NCBI GenBank assembly: GCA_003049485.1
Contig: PYST01000541.1
Coordinates: 1-17,952, forward strand
Direction: 5' to 3'
Source: Ophioceras dolichostomum
Lineage: Eukaryota; Ascomycota; Sordariomycetes; Magnaporthales; Ophioceraceae
Length of the DNA: 17,952 nucleotides
Every line of letters starts with the position of its first letter. Position 1 is the stretch's first letter. The translations under genes were made by a program, and so were the position numbers. The notes under the pieces were generated by a model. It was given only the letters and a program-made list of their open reading frames with translations. It was not told the DNA's origin and did no database searches. This document shows positions 1 through 8,366 of the stretch, one piece after another.

Positions 1-392
1 ATACAATTCAACACCACTACCACTCCCGCCCCACCCCCCCACCCAACAAGGGTGACTCCATATAACCCCAACAAACACCACACAGTAGGACCAACGGTGG
101 AGCATCCACCATGCTCCACATGGTAACCCACGTCTCTTGGACCGAATTCTCCGTGCCATGACAAAGAGCTCTGTGGTCGTCAGCTATATAAACCTGACAC
201 CCCTTCGTCTTGCACAAAAGAATCCCTGATGAGCTAGCAAGCGAAGCAGTTTTGATGACCTCTAGTCCAGGCTGTCGGATTCTCTCTGCCAACTCAGTCC
301 GTTGCGTTTCCCACTCGCGTGCTTCGCACGCTCGTCCTAGCCCTAACCCTAAGAAACACTTTCAATCTCGCAACTTCTTCCACCCTCCGCGA
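1..392. other. Gene-free 3' flank of the esterase
   Basis: No convincing gene is visible. The stretch lies downstream of the minus-strand esterase stop and probably contains its 3' UTR. It has a C-rich start (about 20-52) and a short telomere-like motif at 341-352, listed separately. A 91-codon minus-strand reading frame crosses 17-292, but it has no family resemblance and no splice context. Confidence 0.5.
341..352. repeat. Two tandem CCCTAA telomere-type hexamers
   Basis: CCCTAACCCTAA is read directly, preceded by a degenerate partial copy (CCTAG at 336-340). CCCTAA/TTAGGG is the usual telomere repeat of filamentous ascomycetes. Two units are far too short for a telomere. This could be an interstitial relic, a binding site for a Myb/TRF-type (Tbf1/Teb1-like) protein, or chance. 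It lies about 40 bases downstream of the esterase stop codon. Confidence 0.5.
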
Positions 393-1363
393 CTACAGAC
401 CTAGAAACTCAAGCGTGGGAGCCAGCTGGAAAGCTGGGATATGACCGCCCCGCTGCACCTCATAGCCTCGCAGCTTCATGCCGTCACCGTAGTCGACGCG
501 CTTCCAGTTCGCGATGGGGCTGTTGGATGTGTTCTTGGACCAGCTCACGCCAAGGATGGCACTCCACTGGTCGAGCTGAGCCTTGAAGTTGTTGATAGTG
601 ACGGCCGAGTCGTCGGTCCCGTGCACAATCATCATGCGCGGGTACGTGCCGGTGTAGCCCTCATAGCAGCCGCGAGCGAGGTCAGCCCACTGCTGAGCGG
701 TGAAGCGGCTTGCCTTTTGACCCAGCGGGCAGCTGAGGTCGCTGGACATCGGAGTTGAGATCGGCGAACCCGCCCAGCACGCGGCTGGGACGCCCGAGTA
801 CGAGATCGCGGCCTTGAAGACGTCCGGATATGTGGCAGCGAGCACGTTGGCCTCCATCGCGCCCGATGATCCGCCTATCACGTACACCTTGTTCGGGTCC
901 GCCTTGTATGTCGTGATAGCCGCCGACACGAGCCCGGCGAGGCTCTGAGAGTCTCCTCCGCCGTCGTGCTTGAGAGATTTGGTGGAGTGTGCGTCCCAGC
1001 AGTTCATGCCACTCTGCGAGTGTGACGTCGGGAAGAGCATCACAAAGTTTAGTTTGTCCACCTGCCCAGGCAGTGAGGTCATCGACCGATACATCTGGCC
1101 TGTGCCGCCGCAAGGGTGAAGCTGGAATCAACTTGTCAGCCGAGTCAACCTGGCATTCTTATGCTCGGCCTATCAAACTTGAATGAACATACACCGAGAA
1201 TGATGGCCGGGTTGTCGCGTATCGTATCGGGCTCGACGACGATTGAGCTCCCCAAACTCGATGGATTCACTGCCCAACTCGCTAGTGACGAGACCTTGCT
1301 AGCGCCGGTAAGGGTGGCAAGCCCCGCGGCGACAATCGCGAAAGCAAAAGCGGAGAGACGCAT
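393..1363 (-). CDS. Secreted CE1-type esterase (acetylxylan/feruloyl esterase-like)
   Basis: The product is predicted to be 299 aa, an extracellular serine esterase of carbohydrate esterase family 1, which removes acetyl or feruloyl groups from xylan. Exon 1 is 1363-1193 and exon 2 is 1121-393. The 71-nt intron (1192-1122) has a GTATGT donor, a CTGAC branch-like site and a TTCCAG acceptor, and joins IILG to LHPCGGTG, as expected for the family. Residues 1-20 form a signal peptide (MRLSAFAF...). The nucleophile is Ser142 in GGSSG, followed by the conserved NVLAATYPDVF. The acid is Asp227 or Asp228 in HGTDD, and the histidine is His284 in GGHIP. It ends in EFLGL, with no CBM1. Length is normal for the family. 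The N-terminal strand region (residues 24-48) resembles the family less well, so slight degeneration is possible. I chose the ATG directly before the signal peptide. Acetylxylan versus feruloyl specificity cannot be decided here. Confidence 0.85.
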
Positions 1364-1454
1364 AGTAGGCAGAAGGAATCTTGGTGACTCTGTTGAGGCC
1401 GGAGTGCTCGATAACCGTAACACTAAACTCAGCTTGCTCGGGCAGTCTTTCCTG

Positions 1455-1461
1455 ATTTATA
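1455..1461 (-). promoter_or_regulatory. Candidate TATA box of the CE1 esterase gene
   Basis: Read on the minus strand this is TATAAAT, about 92 bases upstream of the esterase ATG (1363). Position and sequence fit a fungal core promoter. It is a motif match only. Confidence 0.4.
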
Positions 1462-1463
1462 TT

Positions 1464-3026
1464 CCTAAGTCAATATCGTCCCTCCCACACTCGCAGTCCA
1501 TCACTTCGAGTGTCCTTCAGCCCAGTCCATGTTCCTGGCAGGATACAACGGACAAGAAAAGAGGTCTCAATACCCACTCGCGGCAGCTAGGCTCGGCTCC
1601 TGGCGGTAGTTGTATCGGCAGCGAAGACGGTAGGGTCCCCGGGCATCAGAGGGGCTCGGCGGGCCGATCTTGAGATCCCAGACCGTCTTACTATATACTC
1701 GATATTGAGATCCGACCCCCCATCGCGCGTGGTGGGCGGGTCGAACTTCCCCTTGTTTCGTTCCCCGATACTGGCAAGATCGCGGCAGTGTGGTTCGGTA
1801 CTTCGCGGCAGTGTCGTCGGCACCTGTTATATGATGGGAGCCACGCGGCAGAAACACGCGGCACGCGGACGGCGGGATTGTGGCCACCTTCCCCGCATGT
1901 CCCGCCCGGAGTCCGTCGACTCTGGTGCCGTATTCGGTAATCGGGTTCAGCCAGTTTTATTTCTGGATAAACAGGCAAAATCAGTTCCAGTTTGTGCTGA
2001 GCCGGATGTTTGGCTTGGCGGCCAGCCGCACCGAGAGCTGTTACCCAGGGATTGCTTGGGTTTTGGGGGATATACAGAGGGCGTCTCGTTGACAAACCGT
2101 TGTCCTACGGTCGCCACTAAGGGATTTCCTGCTGGGGACATGCGGGGAAGACGTACAGAAAGGCATTTACTGTTGGGGACATGCGGGAAAGACGTACAAA
2201 AAGGCAACAAGTCAGTGATGTCACCGGCCTTGCATGGTCAGCTGGATATAACACCACACTGAACAAGTCGTCATACCCGCGCGTTTCTTTGTCCTCCTTT
2301 CCACGGACGCCGATGCAATGCAGATGAAAATGCGTCAACATCAAAAGGTGAGTGGGGACATCAGTCACCATTAACCCGTCCGACACTCTGCAGCCCAGGG
2401 CTCGTCACATCTCCGTAATAACTAGAGTGCCGGCGTTTCTGGCGTCTTTGTCTCGTCCTGCTATAATTGAATTGCTCCGTAGCATGATTATGAATAAAAG
2501 CTCGCGTCGTTTAATCACCAAGCGTGCACGAGTCGTAATGTGACGCAACACTGCAACCTACTTTGTTAACAGCCTCGCTGATCCTTAAAGCAACTTCGTG
2601 TTCGGGAGACCTAGCGACGGTCTCGCTGATACAAATTCTCTTTCGGGAGCTCCAGTCTTACATCTTTCTCCTGAAGCGCTCTAGAACTCTCTAACCAAGA
2701 TCGTTTGTGGATCGAGGTCTCACTCCTCCTTTTGGGCGCAACCCCGGGAGCGGGGTGATCCGGGCTCCGCAGATCTAACATACAAGGCAATTATGAAAAA
2801 GCTCACAGCTTCCAAACGAAGGCAGGCACCTGGCTGAATGCGGTCCCGACAAGGCAATAGACAACATCAACGTGTCGCGGTCACGCATCCTGATCCCGCC
2901 AGCGCCGAAACGGCTCCCTCCATCGGGAATCATGAACCACAGGCCCGAACTCCGGAGGTGAACAACAAGATCATGCACCACGTAGAGAGGCATCGCTGTC
3001 TCGTCTCCACACGTCTACGCCACCAC
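1464..3026. other. Intergenic region between esterase and GMC genes
   Basis: About 1.6 kb between two divergently transcribed genes (esterase to the left, GMC to the right), so it should hold both promoters. I see no coding signal: reading frames are short, lack family motifs and overlap on both strands. It contains a cluster of CGCGGCA heptamers (1579-1863), a 41-bp tandem repeat (2129-2206) and small inverted repeats such as GAGACC/GGTCTC (2606-2624) and ACCCCG/CGGGGT near 2740-2757. Confidence 0.5.
2129..2206. repeat. Two-copy 41-bp tandem repeat
   Basis: Two copies of a 37-nt core (2129-2165 and 2170-2206) sit at a 41-base period. They differ at three positions, all C-to-T or G-to-A from copy 1 to copy 2. 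Both copies carry the core TGGGGACATGCGGG and GACGTACA. The function is unknown. Confidence 0.85.
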
Positions 3027-3033
3027 TATAAAG
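3027..3033 (+). promoter_or_regulatory. Candidate TATA box of the GMC gene
   Basis: TATAAAG lies about 150 bases upstream of the chosen GMC start codon (3178). It is a motif match only and suggests the core promoter of the now broken gene is still recognisable. Confidence 0.35.
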
Positions 3034-3177
3034 TCGCCATGTCGCCGTGATCAGTAGTGGGTTGATGCATGTCTGATGTCGTATATGCACACTACTACAT
3101 GGAAGTGTAACACACAGCGCTGCAGGAGAAGCCATCGCACAAGATTATTCACAGAAACGCAAGGAAGCTCTTTCACT

Positions 3178-5395
3178 ATGAGGACACTTTCAGCGAATCA
3201 GCTTGCTCTCCATCTCCTCCTCGGTCGCAGCGCAGTCGAGACGCTCACCCAGTCCCAGGACTCAGCTTCTCCAGCTGGCTCTAAGCTATACGACTATGTC
3301 ATCGTGGGCGGAGGGGCGGCAGGCCTTGTGGGGGCTAACCGGCTGTCGCAAGATCCTCGCATCAAGGTTGCCGTCATCGAGGCCGGTGGTGACGAGCGCA
3401 ACAACGCTAACGTGACGAATCCCCTCCTCTTCCACTCGACGTGGGGCTCGCACTTCGACTGGAATTACTGGACCACCTCACAGCCAGGCATTCTCGGCAG
3501 CCCCCTTGAGTACCACGCAGGCAAAGGCATCGGGGGCTCGAGCCTCATCAACGGCTCGTCTCACCTATCACGATCACCCCTGCGCTTCACAATTTACCGA
3601 CTCCTTCACTAATTTTCTTCTCCATGTAGCGATGACATTCACGCGCCCCGAGAAAGCAGAGATCGACCTTATTGAGGCAAGAGGTAACCACGGCTGGAAC
3701 TGGGAGCTCTCTGGCCCTACTACCAGCGGCAAGAGCGCTTCACTGCGCCCCAGCCCAACCAGCAGGCCGCTGGCATGACGTCCAACCCAGCCTATCACTG
3801 GACTCGAGGCTCGCTTGGCGTCGGCTACCCCCGGTTTCTAGCAAACACAACCGAAATCGCGTCCATGATCCGTCAGAGCTGGGCGGCCAACGGCGTGACG
3901 AGTAATCTGGTCTCAAGCGGCGGCGACTTGCGCGGTGTTTCGCACAATCCGCTTTCTGTGGATCCGCTGACCGGCTACAACCGCTCGTCCGCGGCCGCCG
4001 CCTTCTACCACCCTGTCGAGACGCGGCCCAGCCTGGTCATATTCCTCGGCTGCACCGCTGTTGGTGTCACCTAGGGCAGCAGCGGCGGGTTGTCCTCGCT
4101 AGCCAGAGCCACCGGCGTCGAGTATCTCACCGCCTCGGGCGAGAAAGCCTATGCTAAAGCTACCAAAGAGGTCATTCTGTCCGCCGGCACTTTGCGGACT
4201 CCGCTCATCCTCGAGGCTTCGGGAGTCGGAAATCCAACGTGCGTTCTGGGGGCAGAAGTCTTCTTCACTCCTCTGCTGAGACTGTGCTCTGACCACCCCT
4301 TCTCGTTTCCATCACCTCGGCGCCCGCCCAGCCGTACCCCTTTTCTGCTCTGGAGACTGATTCATCCTCTCTGGGATGGAATAGGACTTCACAGCGTCCT
4401 CTAGTCTCTCGGAATCGATGTCAGAGTATCCCTGCCCGGCGTAGGTGAGAACTTCCAGGAGCGGCGTACCAACTTGCTGGCGTACGACACCACCCTCAAC
4501 TCACAAACCGCCTTCCTCCTAACTCAAACCTTTGCCATAGCTGCAAACGTCTTCGGTGAGGGTCCGGAAGGCGCGACGGCTGTCGCTACGGCTGCCAGGG
4601 AGGCCATCCCGTCGTGGGCGGCCCAGATCGTTGCTGCCGCGGCGGCAGGGGCAGGCGGTTCTCCACCCTCGGCGCTGAACCACACAGCCCTCGAAATACT
4701 CCTCCGGGCCGTGCACAGGCAGATATTCCCACGGGAGATGTCGTCAGCGGTGGCAGAATTAACGTTCCAGATACTGCCGGGTCAGGCCGAGGCCGGCCTG
4801 GGGTTCTGGTGGATGTGGCCTTTTTCCAGGGGCAGCGTGCACCTCGATGCCGCGCCGTCTGCAGGCATTGCTCCCACTCCCTTGGTCAACCCACGGTTTG
4901 GTCTGATCGACTTCGACACCGACGCTCAAGTCGCTATTGCGAGGCTCAGTAATCGATTCTTCAGTAGCGACCCCATCCGTGACTACATGAACCGTACTGT
5001 CCCGGCACCTGACCTGCCAGAGTCGTCATGGGCGGACTTCATTATCAATGGGAGTGAGTGATGACGCCCCCGCAATCATCAACCCGTTTCACCACGTCTC
5101 CGGCCGGTCCCATTTGTCTGTCCCTCCCCCTGATGGGACGCCTTCCTTTCTAATTCATGCTTTCGTATTGCTTGCAGCGAGGGTCACTTTTCACCCGATT
5201 GGCAAAGCGTCCGTGTTGCCACTCGAGCTAGGGGGTGTGGTCGACCCGCAATTGAAAGTGTACGGCACGACCAACTTACGCGTTGTCGATGCTTTTATCT
5301 TCCCTTTCCGCTACAGCGGCAACATGATAGTTACAGTTTATGCCATGGCCGAGCGGGCCGCCGACATCATCGCGGGTTCCACGGTCTTTGCATGA
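3178..5395 (+). pseudogene. GMC-family FAD oxidoreductase, disrupted
   Basis: The predicted family oxidises alcohols or sugars with FAD. The full domain order is present: ADP-binding fold YDYVIVGGGAAGLVGANRL, IEAGG, signature 1 GGSSLING, GNHGWNW, signature 2 (GTLRTPLILEASGVG), LPGVGENFQE, and a C-terminal domain with catalytic His in FHPIG and Asn in SGNM. Likely exons are 3178-3557, 3630-4238, 4395-5053 and 5178-5395, about 620 codons, normal for the family. The last intron (5054-5177) is clean. Breaks: exon 1 and exon 2 do not join in frame with the only GT donor (3558); one base is missing near 3707-3711, where GWNWEL moves to WPYYQRQERF in another frame; TAG at 4072-4074 where Trp is likely; TAG at 4402-4404 after the best-fitting acceptor (4394). 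A weaker donor at 4243 with an acceptor at 4404 would avoid the last stop. Residues 1-45 give only a weak secretion signal. Confidence 0.85.
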
Positions 5396-5538
5396 GGGGT
5401 TACGCTCCCTGCCAAATGTGGGACTTGGCCAGACCGAAGCAATACTGCAGCATCGCGGGATTTCGAGTGGGAGCAGCCAGCCCTAAGCTAGGGCGGCTCG
5501 CCATCTCGTCGATTCATACTAAGATATCGTTTAGCTTT

Positions 5539-5544
5539 AATAAA
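5539..5544 (+). terminator. Candidate polyadenylation signal for the GMC gene
   Basis: AATAAA lies about 145 bases past the GMC stop codon on the same strand and inside the last codons of the convergent pseudokinase gene. If used, the two transcripts would overlap at their 3' ends. Confidence 0.3.
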
Positions 5545-6097
5545 ACGTGCTCGATAAACCTGACCCCAACGACCACTCCATCCTCGTCGGTAACCTGAAC
5601 GCCACCATCGCTCCCGAATGCCTCGCTGTCCGGATTCAGGCAGTTGAGACAGGTGACAACCACATCCGTGAACACGTCGCCCATCCGTGGCGGGAGCTCC
5701 GTCTTGGCCTTTGCAACGAGGTGCCGCTTGATGTTCATGGGCACTGCCTGATTCCCGAAGTCGAAGTCTTGATCGCCCAAATCGTCCAGGCCAAGGGCCC
5801 TGCCGGCGTCGGTTTTCCCAGGTTGAAGTGTTGCTCATTCCGCTCGGGCCAAGCATCATTAGCCTCGTAGTTCGGGTCGGGACACCAGACAAATAAAGCC
5901 CAGAGCCCGATCTCAAGTAGACACACGCCAAGGCTGTCAATATCGTGGCACATTGTGTGTTTCTTCTGCACATCCGTGCCCTGACGCTCCGAGTGACGGT
6001 ACAGGTTCCGGTGCCACGCTGGGTCGCCCAACATGAGAGTTGCGAATATCTCGTTCCGAAAGTGGCTGAAGCCGAGGAGGTAGCTTTGTCCCAGGTT

Positions 6098-6235
6098 CGG
6101 AGGAGACGAGGAAGAACATGACGGTTGTGATGATGGTGTTGATGATAATGATGATGGTGCTGCTGCTGGCGATAATGGGGAGGTTGTTGCTGTTGCTGTT
6201 GTTGAGGGGGGTGATGACAAGGGGGAGAAATGAGG
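6098..6235 (-). repeat. Low-complexity Ser/Pro/Thr/Ala-coding insert in the pseudokinase
   Basis: Imperfect trinucleotide runs (GATGAT, GCTGCTGCTG, GTTGTTGCTGTTG on the plus strand) encode about 46 residues rich in Ser, Pro, Thr and Ala on the minus strand. They sit between the catalytic-loop equivalent (RPDNILVF) and the DFG-equivalent strand (LLGFSHF), where related proteins have a short variable loop. It keeps the frame. Confidence 0.75.
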
Positions 6236-7503
6236 GAATACAAGGATATTGTCTGGCCGAATGCTTTTGTGCACAAAGCCGCAAGTGTGGACGTACAATA
6301 CCGAGCGCACGAGCTGCTTAGCGAGGCGTACGATGGCGGTGATGCTGACGGGTTCCTGGTCCATGAGTAGCTGGCGAAGGCTCTTTGGGGGATCATCACC
6401 ACACCTCCCAGGCTGGCTGTTTTCCGCGATCTGGCCTCCCTCTCCGCTGCCCTCATCCGATGTCGCTCTGATCATGGCCCCTACTGTTGGGCATCGGTAC
6501 ACCATCTCCATTGAGCCCAAGCCTCCTGTCACGGGGTTTTTGTGCTTCAGTACCCCGTAGCAGCGTAGGGGCCCGAATGTGTCCGGGTTAACTTGTTGCA
6601 GCTTCCTCGCGAGGTCCTCGACGTCAACCTTGATCTCCCCGAAAGGCATTCCTCGACAGTGAACCGGCTGCATAATTAAACGGGTCGCCGATCCAAACCT
6701 GGTAACATGTCTAGCCGCCGAAAATGGGATGATAGTATCGTTCGCAAGGACAAGCGTGTTGGCATCGAGACTCACGCTCGTCTTAATACCCACAGACCAG
6801 GGCATTGCTGGCGAATCACCTGCTTGGCTGATGGCTCGCCGGAGATCTTCCATGCTTTTCACAGGACCAGCAGCGACATCCGGCCGTTCTCGTCCATCAG
6901 CCAGAGCGCCAAGAGTCTCCAGCTGACCCCCTCTCGCCTCGGACAACGTCCAACCAAGCGCTCGTCCCCCGATGAGGATGATGAGATACCAGGTCGGGTC
7001 CCAACACTCGTACCAGATCCGCAGCTCGTTCATCAAGCTATCAAGGCTTTTCCAGGCTACCGAGAATCTCCATTTCTTAAGCGGTTCTAGCAGGCGTCGC
7101 CTCAGAAAGTCGTTACTTGTGGTATTGATAGTAGGGCCGGTGCCTCCGAGATCGAGCTAGTCCAGGATGTGAAGTAGGACGCTTTTGAGCTTTTTCATGA
7201 GGCCCAAATGGCTCTGCGCCAGCTCGTCGTCTAGCTGCTTATGTATTCCGCCCAGCACCCTCAGCTGGATCTCGACCTTGTTCCGCAGCGCCTCGAGGGC
7301 CACGAGTTTGTCGTGGACGATTTCGCCTGCGGTACGGTAGGTGCGGAACGCCAACAGGACGTTGCCTGCAATCCTGCCCGTTCACCCTCTTAGCATCATC
7401 GTCCGACGCATGTAAACGGGGTGGGGTACCTTGGATAACGCGTCACTCACTTAATGCACTCAGTCACGGTCGCAAATACAGCTAGCCCAAGCTCGACTGA
7501 CAT

Positions 7504-8316
7504 TGTTCCTTGTGTTGACCATGAATATGTGCGAGAGATTATGGTCTGCAGAAAGAGCCGCCCACATTAGGAGAGGGTTCCTCTTGGTATTTGAACTGGC
7601 ACATCAGCGATGGCGGTCCCCTGCTCAATTAAGCCGATTGGTCCCCATTGTCCCACAAGTGCAAACCAATATTTGGGAACTTACATTTCAGCTCCCCACC
7701 GAGGCGTCGCAGCGCAGGCAGCAGGGCAGACTTCCAGACTTCCAATGAAGCTTAGAGTTCCCATAATCGCTCCAATAATATCTCGAAACGCTATCGATGG
7801 GAAGTGGAAATTCCTGTTAACTTTGAGTCCGGTAACGTAACAGTTCCGCGCTGCTTGATTGTTGGGTAATGTGCAACATCAGGCCTGGCGGGAAGTACTT
7901 CTGACATGTTTCTGGCGCTGAGGTTGGATGCGAAGTTCCTACCAGGAGTCGTAAAGTGTCAGATAGACACCTAAGGCATAAACGTTAGGAATCAGGCACT
8001 CAATGAGGTGGCGTGATGAAGCCCCACGAGCTAGCGGTCTGTGCAGAAGAGTACAGACAAGAAAAAGACTTGGACTGTTGGAAGGCCAGGGTTCCAATTG
8101 GAAAAGACACGCGTGTGGTAAACCGATTCTATTGATCTGAATGATGTACGAGGAAGAGAAAAAGCTAGTCTACGCGTGGGCTGGAGGGAGTGCTTTTGTA
8201 GGCGACTCCTGAGGGTCCACGTGATCTGAGGTCTGTTGAGGTGGATGCCTTGATGACTGAGGCAACTAGTTCCTCATGGGTGCAGAGAGGTGCACCCAGT
8301 GGTTCAACAGTGGCCG
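7504..8316. other. Gene-free stretch upstream of the pseudokinase gene
   Basis: This region presumably includes the promoter of the minus-strand HeLo-like gene. I see no protein-coding signal, no tRNA with recognisable A and B boxes, and no clear repeat. Reading frames here (for example 7503-7840 plus) are short and lack family motifs. Confidence 0.5.
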
Positions 8317-8366
8317 AAATTTAGGTGCGGCTTACTTCAGCNAATTTAGGTGCGGCTTACTTCAGC
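8317..8366. repeat. Direct 24-25 bp duplication flanking an N (probable assembly junction)
   Basis: The 24-base block at 8318-8341 is repeated exactly at 8343-8366, separated by the only ambiguous base of the window (N at 8342). If N is A, the duplication is a perfect 25-bp tandem because the base before copy 1 is also A. This is the pattern left when two contigs sharing an unmerged end overlap are scaffolded. A real tandem duplication is the alternative. Confidence 0.9.

Larger units (their letters stand above)
5514..7503 (-). pseudogene. HeLo-like plus pseudokinase-domain protein, disrupted
   Basis: This resembles a large fungal family with an N-terminal helical HeLo-like domain and a C-terminal kinase fold, related to heterokaryon-incompatibility/cell-death proteins. 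Exon 1 is 7503-7451 (MSVELGLAVFATVTECI), the intron is 7450-7374 (GTGAGT...CAG), and exon 2 starts at 7373 (IAGNVLLAFRTYRTAGE). The kinase region has HKSIRPDN at about 6274-6248 in place of HRDLKPEN and LGFSHFR in place of DFG, so catalytic Asp residues are missing and it was probably a pseudokinase. CHDIDSLGVCLLEIGLW and the family C-terminus (PPRMGDVFTDVVVTCLNCL, DEDGVVVGVRFIEHVLLKL) are present. Breaks: in-frame TAG at 7157-7159, and a one-base shift near 5800-5806 that moves the C-terminus (stop 5514-5516) into another frame. About 637 codons would be full length. The gene is convergent with the GMC gene, 118 bases between stops. Confidence 0.8.

Noticed and set aside
17..292. 91-codon minus-strand open frame at the window start
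   Set aside because: No family motif, atypical composition, no splice or promoter context; probably a chance frame in the esterase 3' flank.
441..758. 105-codon plus-strand frame inside the esterase
   Set aside because: Antisense shadow of a well-supported CE1 coding region.
1691..2386. Several overlapping frames of 70-185 codons on both strands
   Set aside because: They overlap each other, cross the tandem repeat and show no conserved motif.
4072..4404. Stop-codon readthrough or recoding of TAG as an explanation for the in-frame stops
   Set aside because: The same genes also carry frameshifts, which recoding of TAG cannot explain; ordinary decay is simpler.
6118..6321. Plus-strand Met/Leu-rich 67-codon frame
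   Set aside because: Product of reading the triplet microsatellite of the pseudokinase gene in the wrong strand.
8089..8101. GGTTCCAATTGG resembling a tRNA B box
   Set aside because: No matching A box, acceptor stem or anticodon arm at the right distance.
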